The notes beneath the pieces were generated by a model that did no database searches, was not told where the DNA came from, and saw nothing but the letters and a program-made list of their open reading frames with translations. Positions 30,994 through 41,739 of a DNA stretch of 64,000 nucleotides are shown piece after piece. The stretch comes from Hippopus hippopus (lineage: Eukaryota; Mollusca; Bivalvia; Cardiida; Cardiidae), in assembly GCA_946811185.2 (NCBI GenBank), contig OX328113.1, forward strand, positions 620,001 through 684,000. Reading direction: 5' to 3'. The translations under genes were made by a program, and so were the position numbers. Every line of letters begins with the position of its first letter. Position 1 is the stretch's first letter.

Positions 30994-31152
30994 GGTGGAC
31001 CTGGTCGTTACAAGAACCTTCTTCTCAAAACTGGCAAACTGAAAGGATATGACGCCTATGACGGTGCACCATTTACAGAAAAAACCAGCGAGGGGCGTGT
31101 CAAGTTCTTAGATTTGACCCGCCCACAGTATGGACTCCCGCTCTATGATTGG
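30994..31152 (+). pseudogene. Orphan exon resembling a SAM-dependent methyltransferase motif I region
   Basis: After CTCATTTAG the plus strand is open: GGPGRYKNLLLKTGKLKGYD, AYDGAPFTEKTSEGRVKFLD, LTRPQYGLPLYDW, then G|GTGATG as a possible donor. 'GGPG.Y...L.......YDAYDGAP' fits a glycine-rich SAM-binding loop followed by an acidic residue, and 'V.FLDL..PQYGLP.YDWV' continues as in a family of animal methyltransferase-like proteins I recall from molluscs. The frame stays open past the border into a truncated H-MITE at 31175, so the exon's right flank has been replaced. No partner exons were found within several kilobases. It is either a gene fragment or one exon of a gene with very long introns. 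Confidence 0.45.
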
Positions 31153-31174
31153 GTGATGAGTTTTAGAAGTTGCA

Positions 31175-31289
31175 ACATGGTGAGAAATGGAGAAAATGCT
31201 GGTAACCAGCATTTTCTCCTTTTTCCACAATGTTTTCAAAAGGCTTATTTCACAGAGTCGTGAAAACCAGGGATTGTTTGGTAAGTTAA
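31175..31289 (+). mobile_element. H-MITE right part abutting the methyltransferase-like exon
   Basis: Begins in the left palindrome arm (ATGGTGAGAAATGGAGAAAA) and runs to GGATTGTTTGGTAAGTTAA. Confidence 0.7.
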
Positions 31290-31294
31290 AACTG

Positions 31295-31478
31295 TAAAAA
31301 TGTTATTTCAAACCAGGGATCTTATATACGTGTATATACGATCCCTGTTCAAACTTAATTTTTTAGAGAAAAAATGTCTCCTTATTGGACAGAGTATATC
31401 CAATATCAGACTGCAGGTACTGTGCAGTCTGATCCTGATCTACTCTGTCGGCAAAGGGTCAGTGCACTTGGCAGCTTA
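31295..31478. mobile_element. F4 MITE, left end lost, carrying the 34-bp palindrome insertion
   Basis: ATTGGACAGAGTATATCCAA and inner mirror GCAGTCTGATCCTGATCTAC identify F4; the right end is GGCAGCTTAA. Confidence 0.6.
31314..31347. mobile_element. 34-bp hAT-like palindromic mini-insertion with 7-bp target duplication
   Basis: CAGGGATCTTATATAC and its complement GTATATACGATCCCTG form a 34-bp near-perfect palindrome, flanked by direct repeats TTCAAAC at 31307-31313 and 31348-31354. The host sequence is an F4 element, whose other copies run through this point uninterrupted. A CAGGG start fits hAT-type termini; hAT duplications are usually 8 bp, so the class is tentative. A related 16-bp half (CAGGGATCGTATATAC) abuts the mariner fragment at 28511. 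Confidence 0.6.
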
Positions 31479-31701
31479 ACTCTACCACACGACAAAATTT
31501 TAGACTGGTCCAAATTGAAAGCACTTAATGATGACAAAATAAACACAACTCAAAAATTGAAATTTGTTCCCAGTAGGGTATAAACATTGTGGGAATAGGA
31601 GAAAATGCTGGTTACCAGCATTTCCTCCTTTTCCCACAATGTTTTCAAAAGCGTTCGATCTCAGGGTTGTAAAAACCAGGGATTGTTTGGTGAAGGGTTT
31701 A
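31476..31701 (+). mobile_element. H-MITE, complete
   Basis: TTAACTCTACCACACGACAA to GATTGTTTGGTGAAGGGTTT; palindrome intact. Starts at the right edge of an F4 copy. Confidence 0.78.
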
Positions 31702-31970
31702 GGATTAAAAATTCTTGTGTGCTACATTTACCCATAAACAATTAAATAAATGAAACAAATTGGTATTCAATAGTGAAATCCCAAATATTCCGATTGCAAA
31801 ATTGATTTTGCTGGAAAGAAAACACTGTTTTGGACGGGGTAGGTCAAAGATCACATTGTATATTTGTGCAGCATGATCTTGATCTACACCGTCTGAAACT
31901 GTCTGAAAAGAGCCCAAAGTCATTCTTAGCCTAAGGGTTGAATTTGTCGATAAATGCTGGATATATTAAA

Positions 31971-32193
31971 TGGCTTGCAACACGCAAAAAGGGGCATTTG
32001 GACATTTGCGTAAAGTGTCGTCTGCGCATGCTAATCCGAATTGACACTTTCCGTTTTTATGTAATTTTCTGTTTTGCTCAAGTCTACTGTAATACAAAAT
32101 CTAATGTAGTCGTAAAATGCCGTCTCAGATTAGCCTGCTCAGACTGCGCAGGCTGGATTTTACGCAAATGTCCGAATGCCCCTTTTTGCATGT
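31971..32193. mobile_element. F2 foldback element, inner deletion
   Basis: Left arm TGGCTTGCAACACGCAAAAA, right arm CCCCTTTTTGCATGTTG, where it is cut by the H-MITE at 32194. Confidence 0.65.
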
Positions 32194-32382
32194 TGAGAAA
32201 GAAGCCTTTTGAAAACATTATAAAAAAAAAAAAATGCTGGTAACCAGCATTTTCTCCTTTCCCCACAATGTTTTCTACCGTTCCCAAAACAAATTTCAAT
32301 TTTTGAGCCACATTTATTTTGTCGTCTGCAGGTGCTTTCAATTTGAACAAGTCTAAAATTTTGTCGTTTGGTAAAGAGTTAA
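32194..32382 (-). mobile_element. H-MITE, left end lost at an F2 border
   Basis: AGAAAGAAGCCTTTTGAAAA to GTCGTTTGGTAAAGAGTTAA. The left palindrome arm is replaced by an A-run (TATAAAAAAAAAAAAATGC). Confidence 0.72.
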
Positions 32383-32637
32383 ACTAAACTTTTCTATTTT
32401 CACAGAGTAACCAGTGTTCATTTTGGTCAAATATGTCATCTGGAGATCCTTCATAGATGGACAAATCTTACCCCTTGAAGCACCCAAAAGACCCAGCAGA
32501 ATTTTTCAGTCTAGAATAACACCCAGATAATTGTAATTTCATGGTTGCTTTGATGTACAATGAATTAATAAAATGATGTTTTATGGCGCATGGACAGCGC
32601 TTTGGTCATTTAGCGGGCATATCTATATTAACTCTTT

Positions 32638-32844
32638 GCCAAATAGTCCTAAGTTTTAATGACCCAGGGGAAGAATCCTTACGAGAGCATTGTGGGAAAA
32701 GGAGAAAATGCTGGTAACCAGCATTTTCTCCTTTTCCAAAAATGTTTTCTAACCTTTCAAAGAAAAAATTCCTAACTTGTGGAACCTTTGAATTTTTGTT
32801 GTTACTTTGGACAAGTCTAAATTTTTGTCGTTTGGTAGAGTTAA
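32638..32844 (-). mobile_element. H-MITE, complete
   Basis: TTAACTCTTTGCCAAATAGT to TTTTGTCGTTTGGTAGAGTT then AA; palindrome intact. Confidence 0.78.
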
Positions 32845-33090
32845 ATGATGATAACAGTGGATTTTTTTAGCTAAAACAGATTTGAACGAAATGATAACAA
32901 TAAGAAAGAGTTGATTTAAGATGGATTATGTGTGACCTTGTATGTATAAAAGACATTATTTAGTGACAGGGCAATCCCTATCTACTCAAAAGCTTTTGTG
33001 TACAGTGTTTCAGCAAGCAGACAGTGTAGATTAAAGATCTGACAATATACTTTATGCAGTCTAGTGTTGATCTACACAGATTGCAAAGGC

Positions 33091-33289
33091 TTTCACGACC
33101 CTGAGAATGAAGCCTTCTTAAAACATTGTGGGAAAGGAGAAAATGTTGGTAACCAGCAATTTATCCTTTTCCCACAATATTTTCTACCCTTCTGAAAACA
33201 AATTTCAATTTTTGAGTCAATTTTATTGTTTTCTGCTATTGCTTTCAGTTCCAACTAGTCTTAAATTTTGTCGTATGGTATAGTGTTAA
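33091..33289 (-). mobile_element. H-MITE, left terminus lost
   Basis: TCACGACCCTGAGAATGAAG through a palindrome with centre TTGGTAACCAGC to GTCGTATGGTATAGTGTTAA. Confidence 0.68.
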
Positions 33290-33412
33290 GGGTAAAAACT
33301 GTATCGGCTGGTATGGTAAAACCATATTTCCAAAATATTTTTTGAAGGTCTAAAGTAGTCTGTATTGTTATGGATAATAGGCCTACAATTGTTTACCAAC
33401 TTTCAACAGTAT

Positions 33413-33715
33413 TGATTGTATGGTGTTAAATGCTATTTTCAACATTATTTCAGTTATATCCCAGCGGCAATTACACCTATCCATGCTTTCCTGGAGTTTC
33501 TTTTACCAGTACTCCGCACAATTTTCTTTCCCAGCCAATGGCTGCTTTCCCACATAACCATCGTCGAAACAATGGTTAGTGGCGAGAAAGGAATGAACCC
33601 CCTAACAATGACTATCATCAATCCTTGGAAAGACATTGGCCAAGCCAGGGATTGAATCCACAACACCCTGTTCTCAAGTCCTGCATGCTATCGACTGAGC
33701 TACCAGGGCTTGGCT
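33413..33715 (-). mobile_element. S1 SINE, full copy (reference)
   Basis: On the minus strand the head reads GGTAGCTCAGTCGATAGCAT (box A) and GTGGATTCAATCCCTGG (box B), giving a tRNA-like first 75 bp. The body follows (ATTGATGATAGTCATTG, CCACTAACCATTGTTTCGAC, GGGAAAGCAGCCATTGG) and the end is AATGTTGAAAATAGCATTTA. This is the commonest SINE here; all dated copies lie in the same strand orientation. Confidence 0.7.
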
Positions 33716-33797
33716 TTTCAGTCTGGAATAACACCCCAATGATTACGACTTCATGTTTGCTTTTGTGTACAGTGTTTCAGCAAGCAGACAGTGTAGA

Positions 33798-33992
33798 TTA
33801 ACCCTTAGGCTACCTTTAGGGGACATTGTAGATCAAGATCAGACTCCACAAAACATGCAAACTGATCTTGGATCTACATCTCTTGATAAGGAGGTATCTT
33901 TCCACCAAAAGTACCCTTGAAATAGCAAAACTATGGTTTTTTACTGTCAGCTTGAAGTTTTATATGAAGTTATTTAGCAGCCTTAGTGTTAC
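33798..33992. mobile_element. F4 MITE
   Basis: TTAACCCTTAGGCTACCTTT, inner arms GATCAAGATCAGACTCC / CTGATCTTGGATCTAC, right end TTTAGCAGCCTTAGTGTTAC. A diverged sister lies at 34800-34930. Confidence 0.68.
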
Positions 33993-34078
33993 AGATTTGA
34001 CAGTAAATTTTATCTAGTATAGTCTTGATCTACACTGGCTGCAAAGGCAACTACAGTGAAAGGCGCTTTAACCCTTTA

Positions 34079-34298
34079 CCACATGATCCCGAGTTTTCAC
34101 AACCCTGGGAAAGAAGCCTTCTGAAAACATCGTGGAAAAAAGGAGAAAATGCTGGTTACCAGCATTTTCTCCTTTAACCAACTATGACATCTACCCATCC
34201 CAAAATAAACTTCATTTTTTCAGTCAATTTTATTTCGTAGTCTGCGATTGCTTTCAATTTCAACTAGTCTTAAATTATGTCGTTTGGTGAAATGTTAA
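34079..34298 (-). mobile_element. H-MITE, complete with TTAA at both ends
   Basis: TTAACCCTTTACCACATGAT to TGTCGTTTGGTGAAATGTTAA; the right palindrome arm is shortened (CTCCTTTAACCAACTATG). Confidence 0.75.
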
Positions 34299-34404
34299 AA
34301 GTGTGCAGGCTGGTTTGGCAAAAAACATATTTCCAAAATAACTTTTACGGGTCAAAAGAAGCCTGTTATGGAAAATAGACCTACACGTGTTTACCCAATT
34401 TCAA

Positions 34405-34716
34405 AAGTCTTGATTGATTCAATAGTGTTTAATGCTGTTTTCAACATTACTTCAGTTATATTGCGGTGGCCAGTGCACCTATCCATGCTGTCATGGAGTT
34501 TCTTTTACCAGTACTCCACAAAATATTCTTTACAAGCCACTGGCTTCCTTACCACATAACCATTGTTGAAACAATAGTCAGAAGTGAAAAAGGAAAGAAT
34601 CCTGTCACAGTGACTATCGTCAATTCTGGGAAAGAAAACTGGCCCAGCCAGGGATTAAACCAACAACCCCCTGTTCTCAAGTCCAGCATTCTACCCACTG
34701 AGCTACCGGGGATCGG
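34405..34716 (-). mobile_element. S1 SINE, full copy
   Basis: Head on the minus strand: GGTAGCTCAGTGGGTAGAAT and GGTTTAATCCCTGGCTGG. Body and tail as in the copy 700 bp to the left. Confidence 0.68.
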
Positions 34717-34963
34717 CTTTTCAGTCTGGAATAACAACCCGATGATTGCAATTTCATGTGTGCTTTTGTGAATGGCGTTTCAGGAAGCAGACAATGTAAA
34801 TTAACCTGTAGGCTGCTAAGTGGGACTTCCTGACCTTTAGGGGACAGTGTAGATCAAGATCAGGCTCCACATAACCTGCATTCTGATCTTGGATATTCAC
34901 CGTCCAAAAAGGAGATATCACTTGATCTACACAACAGCAAAGGCAACTATAGGGAAAGGCGCT

Positions 34964-35181
34964 TTAAACTTTTTACCACACAATCCCGAGTTTTCACGAC
35001 CCTGAGACAGAAGCCTCCAAAAACATTGTGGGAAAAGGAGAAAATGCTGGTTACCAGCATTTTCTCCATTTCCCACCATGTTTCCTACCCTACCCAATAT
35101 TTGAGACGCACTGATTTCATCATCTGTAAATGCTTCCAATTTCGACAAGTCTAAAAATTTTGTCATTTGGTAAAGTGTTAA
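34964..35181 (-). mobile_element. H-MITE, complete with TTAA at both ends
   Basis: TTAAACTTTTTACCACACAA to TGTCATTTGGTAAAGTGTTAA; palindrome intact. It repeats the layout at 34079 (preceded by GAAAGGCGCTTTAA), so this locus is a segmental duplication of about 885-1000 bp. Confidence 0.75.
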
Positions 35182-35551
35182 GTATTAAAACTATAAAGGA
35201 TGGTATGGTAAAAACATATTTCGAAAGTAGTTTTTACAGGTCTAAAGTAGCTTGTGTTGTTACGCTGTTTACCAACTTTCAAACCGTATTTTTACAACTC
35301 ATACAGAAAGCTTACTCATTCATTTCTTTTCCTGGGTTTTATCAGTGCCTGGTGAGAGTCTTACCCTGATTCTAACGTGCAAAAACAATAAGAACTACAC
35401 TCTGGCAAAAGGGGGTTTAATGCATCTCCGTGATGTGTTATACCCAGCAAGCCATTACATAGTTGTGGATGCATACAATCCAGTATGTCTATCAACCTGC
35501 TAAATCCTGAAGTAGACTGGTCTTTTGGCATGCAGTGAATTAACCAATATC

Positions 35552-36520
35552 AACAAGAGCGGCAAATTGTCACAAGATACACCCTTCCCACTGCCATTTG
35601 TGGAGGAGGTATAATAATCCTGAAGGGCAGGTAATGCAGCAAACATGTTTACCAAGTCTCAAGTCAATTTGACTTGAGGTGACAAAGTTCCATTGTGGAC
35701 AAGCAAGAAATACTGTAAAAATGAAGATGAATTACTCAAATTCCGCACTAGGTAAGGTAATTGCTCTTGCTCACTGTTCTCCGTAATATTGCAACAAACA
35801 TGTATACCAAGTTTGAAGTTGTTCTGACTTGAGATGACAAAGTTATATTCCGGACAAGCACTAAATGCTGTAAAAATGACAAAGGGAAATAACTCAAAAG
35901 ACAGCACAAAGTAGAGTTATGGTTCTTGTGCACTGCACTTCCAAATGTTGCAACAATTAAGCATACCATATTTCAAGTCATTCCTACTTAAGATGACAAA
36001 GTTTTGTTCTGGACAAGCAAGAAATGCTATAAAAATGAAGATCAAAGGGGGAATAACTCAAAATTCTTGCTAGGAAGAGTTAAGTTTCTTGTGCACTGCA
36101 CTCTGTAATTTTTCAACAATCATGCATACCAAATGTGAAAAGGTTCAGATGAAAGATGACAAAGTTGTATTCCGGATAAGCAGAAAATGCTGTAAAAATG
36201 ACGGTCAAAGGGAAATAACTCAAAAGACAGCAAAAGGTAGAGTTATGGTTCTTTTGCACCGCACTCCATATTATTGTAACAAACACAAATGCCAAGTGTC
36301 AAGGCAATTGGACTGGAGATGACAAAGTAATGCTCCGGACAAGCAAGAAATGCTTTTAAAATGAAGATGAAAGAGGGAATAACTCAAAATTTGTGCTAGG
36401 AAGAGTTATGGTTCTTGTGCACAGACTGGAGATGACAGTTATGCTCTGGACAAAGAACTGGATGCCGCCCGCCTGCCCAGATGCCCAAACGCCATGGGTG
36501 ATCCCATAATATGTCTCGTC
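35552..36520 (+). mobile_element. G3 tandem-bodied element
   Basis: Starts AACAAGAGCGGCAAATTGTC. Units of about 145 bp follow (GAGATGACAAAGTTATATTC, CGGACAAGCAAGAAATGCTG, GGGAATAACTCAAA, GAGTTATGGTTCTTGTGCAC), about six of them, ending near TGATCCCATAATATGTCTCG. Confidence 0.65.
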
Positions 36521-36663
36521 TTGGACTGGTGTATAAAAAGGTTCCACTCAGGTCAGCCTGCGCAGGAAGATACTTTTTGCAGGTTCATTAGGCCACCTTT
36601 TTACAGAGCATGGCTCATATATATATATATATATGAAAGAAAGAATTGGAAAGCAACTGCTTA

Positions 36664-36895
36664 CAACCCTTTGCATCACAATCTCTAGTTTTAACAACCA
36701 TAAAGAAAACAGCTTTTAAAAACATTGTGGAAAGAGAAGAAAATGCTAGTAACCAGCACTTTCTCCTTTTTCCCACATTGTTTTCTACCCCTTTTAATGA
36801 AAATACTATTAATTCACCAACATTCAGTTTGTTGTCTTAATTAAAACTCTTTCCATTGGACGAGTCTAAGAATGTGTTGAATGGTAAAGAGTTAA
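36664..36895 (-). mobile_element. H-MITE, diverged
   Basis: CAACCCTTTGCATCACAATC to GAATGGTAAAGAGTTAA; palindrome with several mismatches (AATGCTAGTAACCAGCACTT). Confidence 0.65.
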
Positions 36896-37137
36896 AATGG
36901 GTCAATTTGGGAAAGAGAAAAGATTAGTAGCATACATAACAAACACAAGATCAGTGATATATAATTTTTCTATCAACGTTTGAACAGAAATATCATCATA
37001 GAATATAATCATAACAGAAGTCATAAATATGCAAATGTCTGGAGAAAAAAAATAAATGCAATACAGACAACTTGAACACTTGAGCATAAAAAACAGATTT
37101 AAAAAAAGCACATCTAAACCATCAATGATGTGAAGCC

Positions 37138-37327
37138 TTAAATTGCTAAATAACTAAAAAGAAGTTGATGGTAAAACCTGAATGTTGCTATTTCGAACTT
37201 ATTTTCAGTGAAAAAATTCATCCTTATCAAAACGTGTAGATCCAAGATCAGACTGCAGGTTCTGAGCAGTCTGATCTTGATCTACACTGTCAGCAAAAGG
37301 TCAGTGGGTTGCACAGCCCAAGGGTAA
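37138..37327. mobile_element. F4 MITE
   Basis: TTAAATTGCTAAATAACTAA; inner palindrome GATCCAAGATCAGACTGCAG with mirror GCAGTCTGATCTTGATCTAC; end AGCCCAAGGGTAA. Confidence 0.68.
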
Positions 37328-37559
37328 ACTCCTTTACACATGACAAAATTATAATCTTGTCCAAATTGAAAGGAATGTATCTAGTCAACGAAAAATTAAA
37401 TTTTACTCAAATTATGAAATTTGTCTTGAATGTATAGAAAACATTGAGGGAAAAGGAAGAATTGCTGGTTACCAGCATTTTCTCCTCTTTCCCAAAGTGC
37501 TTTCAAAAGATATTCTTGTTAAGGTTGTTTAACCTTCAGGTTGTGTTAAAAAAGATTAA
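37325..37559 (+). mobile_element. H-MITE, diverged, starts at an F4 right end
   Basis: TAAACTCCTTTACACATGAC to AAAGATTAA; palindrome centre GCTGGTTACCAGC conserved. Confidence 0.65.
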
Positions 37560-37569
37560 TACAGACTTT

Positions 37570-38155
37570 ATCTAGACAGGCATCTATCATGTAGTATCAC
37601 ATTTATGAAAATAAGGAGGCCAAGTTGAAAAAAAAAAATAATCTCAGAAATAAATGGTAAAGTTCAGACAGATTGCTACAAGGATAATATTCAAAACATC
37701 TTGGCATAAATTCAAACATCAAAATTTATCAATGAGATAAAAAAAATTAAACACTATCTCTTCAGTGAAAAAAAAAAGAATGTATACAATACTAACTGTA
37801 ATGCAGAAAATCTTAACTGTCTTAAAATGTGTTCACTGTCCACAAGGTGAACATTTGATCAGAGTTTTAGGCAATTCTTTCATAAGGTTTACGAGAACTA
37901 GAACTTATGCTAGCATTCAAAAATATTTCAAAAGCTGTTTGCAATGAGAGTCAAGGTGATATCAGATATATCTAAGTAATGCACATAGACCAGGCCAGTG
38001 AATCTTTCAATGGCACCAAATCCTAAATACCCTATCTGTTTGATATTGAATCATATGTACACACCAGAGAAAACCTTGCCATAGGAAACATCTTTGAGAA
38101 GTTTGTAAACCAAAAGAACTTATTTAAATTTCAAATATTTAGGACAAAAAAAAAA
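37570..38155. other. AT-rich stretch without recognised content
   Basis: No splice-bounded frame, no family match; only short A-runs. It may belong to a transcript tail on the minus strand. Confidence 0.4.
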
Positions 38156-38160
38156 AAAAA

Positions 38161-38550
38161 ATCAAGCAGTCCGTCTTGTACAACACTATGTACAAAGCAG
38201 CCTGTCTCATCAAAAGATTGGAGCAAAGCAGTCTGTCTCATCAAAAACCTGTGACCAAAGCAATATATCTTGTCAAAAACTTAACAAAGCAGTCTGTCTT
38301 GTCAAAATACTGAATGAAGTAATCTCTCTTGTCAAAAACAGAACAAAGTGGTCTGTCTTGCCAAAAACTGAATGAAGCAGTCTGTTGCAAAAACCTGAAC
38401 AAAGCAGTCTGTCTCATCAAAAAAACTGAACAAAACAGTCTGTCTTGTCAAAAATATTGGGAATAAAGCAGTCTGTCTCATCAAAAACTGTGACCAAGCA
38501 GTGTGTCTTGTCAAAAACTGTGACCAAGCAGTCTGTCTTGTCAAAATCTG
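38161..38550. repeat. Degenerate 28-33 bp tandem array
   Basis: Variants of AACAAAGCAGTCTGTCTTGT joined by CAAAAACTG repeat about twelve times. Confidence 0.75.
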
Positions 38551-38694
38551 TGTAATGCTCCTGGTCTAGCTGCAGACAAGTTCCATCTATGCCTGTCTCT
38601 AAAGTCTTACAGAACTACACTAACTAACACCTTACACCTTACACTACAAAGGCATATCAAAAACCTGAATGCAGCTTCTGGTCTGTCTGGTGTT

Positions 38695-38925
38695 ATCGTC
38701 CATCCTTCCCTTGCACCTTTTTGGTTCCTAGAATACTCTAGTACTTCAAAATGGATGCAAGAGTTATGTGAGACCCTTTCCCTTGCACCTTTATGTTTCC
38801 TAGTATACACTAGTACTTCAAAAAGGATACAAGAGTTATGTGAGACCTTTCCCTTACACCATTTCGGTTCCTAGTATACACTAGTACTTCAAAATGGATG
38901 CAAGAGTTATGCGAGACAAGGAAGT
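38695..38925. repeat. About 75-80 bp tandem repeat, three units
   Basis: TTCCCTTGCACCTTTTTGGT, TCCTAGAATACTCTAGTACT, TCAAAATGGATGCAAGAGTT repeated three times with few changes. Confidence 0.75.
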
Positions 38926-39370
38926 TTCCTTAATGGGAATAAACCACAGTTAATGGACTGATATGGTGCATTACCGTAATCAAAAATCCCTAACAGTCAA
39001 AACTACCAGAGTTATGAAAATACTTAAATGGAGTAAAAGACAAACCTAACGTCATCATGTGATCAGTCTAGAACAAATCCCTTTGATTTACAAACCTCAA
39101 ACATGTAAAACACACATTTGATACATCAATTTGTATCGTACCTATCCATTTTATATGATATGGTGCACATTAAAAAGATTCAATTGACCAGAAATGGAAA
39201 TTTTAACCATTCTCTTCATCTCAGCTAATGAAGTATCTTGAACACTTACACATGTCACACATCTAAAGCTTGAAAAAAAATATAATTTATCACACATCTA
39301 AAGCTTGAAAAAAAATATAAAAGCTTTAAAAAAAAAACCGGAACTGTTTTTGACAATTTTGTTCCATGAA

Positions 39371-39592
39371 ATCTTCACCATTTGACAAATTCTTAACTTG
39401 TCCAAATTAGAGTATTTTCATATGAAAAATGTGACATTTGTCATGATATTTTTTTCCTGATAGAATGAAAAACATTGTGGGAAAAGAAGAAAAATACTGG
39501 TTGCCACCATTTTCTCCTTTTCCCACAATATTTTCTAAAATTTTTTTTTTCCTGGGTTCAATAAAACTCAGGATTGTGTGGGAAAGGAATAA
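39371..39592 (+). mobile_element. H-MITE, diverged
   Basis: ATCTTCACCATTTGACAAAT to GATTGTGTGGGAAAGGAAT; palindrome mismatched at its centre (TACTGGTTGCCACCATTTTC). Confidence 0.65.
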
Positions 39593-39599
39593 ATTTTAG

Positions 39600-40810
39600 A
39601 CCTTCTCATAGTACAACCCAAATCAACATAAATGTATTCATTTCAAATGTTAAAATATAGTACAGAGCACTTGAGAGAGCAAGTTTATATATGTAACTGC
39701 AAATGCATTACACACATCATAACTAGCCATGAACACAATGTTGCAATCATCATCCATTCTTTAACCAGGACAAACTTGAAGAACTATTGTGCAACCACTT
39801 TAACTTGTCACTACTTTGATTGTGTTCAGTTTTCTGGTATGTGCCTCGGTCTAGACAGAGTATGATCTTGTCACCATTTTCATGGTGAAGAGAGAGGTAA
39901 AATACCTAAATACATGATCCCGAAGTAAATGTTCTATAAAATTGTAAATTTATCAGAGCAGAGTTAGATAAATAAGAGGACGGAATATTCATTAAGTGAC
40001 AAGTGAAAGGGGCTTCACTATAAATCTGTCTCTCTATATTTCATCTTAAACAACAACAACAACAACCTTTGTTGTGAAAACAGAGACACTAGCAAAGGCT
40101 GTAAAAACTGACCTGGCAGGGCAGAGCCATGTTGAACCTCACATTTTAGATTGAGGTAAAATAGTTAATTTAGAAATCATTGTCAGTAGCCATATTCCAT
40201 AAAGCAAAGAATCAATAAAGTACTGTCGTAATGCATGTGTTTACACAGATTTACAAGAAAACAATTCCAAACTGGGTTGAGGCCACTAAAATAAAGAATA
40301 AAATGGCTGACTTATGTCAAAGGTTAGCTGCCAGGTCAATTCTTACAGCCTTTATTTTCAGATACATTGGATACACAAATACATATATATGTCTAAGAAC
40401 TTTGTAAAATATACAGCTCAATGCAGTATGTACAATCCATCACTGAATATTATACCACTGTATTAATGATTATGTAGTGATTGCTGTCCCTTTCAACTAT
40501 ACTTTTGAAAATAGGAGTAACATCCACATATTTCTAATTGACATTATATATTTTATTCATATTAATATCATTATTATTCTATGGCCGACTCGCCCAGGAA
40601 AAACCAGAGATAAAAACTACAAGTAGAAAAAACTCTGGAAACCTGTGCCCATTTGTCAACGTCTAATGCCATGGAATGTTTGGCCTCATTCAATGAAATA
40701 GACTTGAAGCTTCCAAAACAAATTTTAGGGAATTGTATATTACACTAAGAGAAATCCATATAAATCAGGGGATAAATTTTGGAAACAGCTTGCCAGTTTC
40801 AATAGGCATT
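39600..40810. other. Repeat-poor stretch, possible 3' UTR of the minus-strand gene
   Basis: Unusually for this window, 1.2 kb passes without an H-MITE. AATAAA on the minus strand occurs near 40346 and 40552. No coding frame is visible. Confidence 0.35.
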
Positions 40811-40814
40811 TTTG

Positions 40815-41004
40815 CTAGGAAATAGTGACGGTAGTACAGAGCCACAGTATTATACTAGTGTGGCGCCAGGAACCTCCACTTAAATTCACAAAAGAAAAAA
40901 TGTCTGTATGTGTCGCCCTCTCAAAGCTGGTAGAACCTGGTGCCAACTGCATAGACTTTCTTCCACTAGTGTGATTGGAGAGTCTGAGTGCTGGAGGAAA
41001 ATAT
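40815..41004 (-). CDS. Exon 4 of 4 (terminal) of the unrecognised minus-strand gene
   Basis: Minus-strand acceptor ATTTTTCTTCAG, then in phase 2: YFPPALRLSNHTSGRKSMQL, APGSTSFERATHTDIFSFVN, and LSGGSWRHTSIILWLCTTVT to TAG at 40815-40817. The first two thirds continue the basic, Ser/Pro-rich character of exon 3; the end turns hydrophobic. Several internal GT sites could serve as donors, so the last 20 residues may be intron read-through. An AATAAA on the minus strand occurs near 40552-40557, about 260 nt past the stop, compatible with a 3' UTR. An H-MITE starts 39 bp upstream of the acceptor. Confidence 0.5.
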
Positions 41005-41042
41005 CTGAAGAAAAATAATATAAATTTGAGATTCAGGAGGCC

Positions 41043-41254
41043 TAACTTTTCACCACAAAACAAAATTGTAGACTTGTCAAATTTGAAATTTTTTGCAGAC
41101 AACAATTTACTTGTGGCACAAATTTGATTTTGAATGAGTAGAAAACATTGTGGAAAAAGAAGAAAATGCTGGTTACCAGCATTTTCTCTAGCTTCCACAA
41201 TGTTTTCAATAGCCTTGTTCATCAAGGTCATTAGATTGTAGATAAAAAGGTTAA
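41043..41254 (+). mobile_element. H-MITE, 39 bp from the terminal exon of the minus-strand gene
   Basis: AACTTTTCACCACAAAACAA to AGATAAAAAGGTTAA; palindrome well kept except the outer right arm. Confidence 0.7.
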
Positions 41255-41321
41255 CACTGGGCCTTCTTGAATAAACTTTCAGCTGACAATTTTTTTAAAA
41301 ACATCCTTGTACATTTTGTCA

Positions 41322-41561
41322 AATCCTTACCAACCAACAAAATTTTAGGCTTATCAAAAAAAATGAAAGCATTTGCAGATGATATAAATAGGATCTGACA
41401 CGAGTTGGGTTTGAGATAAAAAATTTAAGGTTCAAAAACATTATGAGAATATGAGAAGATGATGGTTACCAGCATTTTCTCCTTTTTCCAATAATTTTTA
41501 TGGTTTCAAAAGCTTTCTTCTTCAGTGTTGTTAAAACTTGGAATTGTGTGGTAAAGGTTAA
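41322..41561 (+). mobile_element. H-MITE, diverged
   Basis: AATCCTTACCAACCAACAAA to GGAATTGTGTGGTAAAGGTT; palindrome decayed. Confidence 0.65.
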
Positions 41562-41739
41562 ATCAGAATGACAAAATTGTGTTTCACAGCCATGCGTATG
41601 AAAAAAAATGTGGTACAAGGAGGACTGGCTCCTCAATAGAAAGTTCTCCTTCTGCCATAGTGTTTTTTAAAAGTGGTTTACTGCATGAAAAAATGTCATC
41701 AATGGGCTATAATGCAGTATTAATTTAACTGAATAGAGA

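Noticed and set aside
33640..33715. tRNA gene on the minus strand
   Set aside because: Box A and B are present but the cloverleaf is imperfect and the sequence is the head of a repeated SINE.
38161..38550. CRISPR-like regularly spaced repeats
   Set aside because: Units are adjacent and degenerate with no unique spacers, in a eukaryotic context; an ordinary tandem array.
40815..41231. 138-codon minus-strand ORF as a single gene
   Set aside because: Its first half is H-MITE sequence; only the part after the acceptor at 41004 fits the spliced gene.
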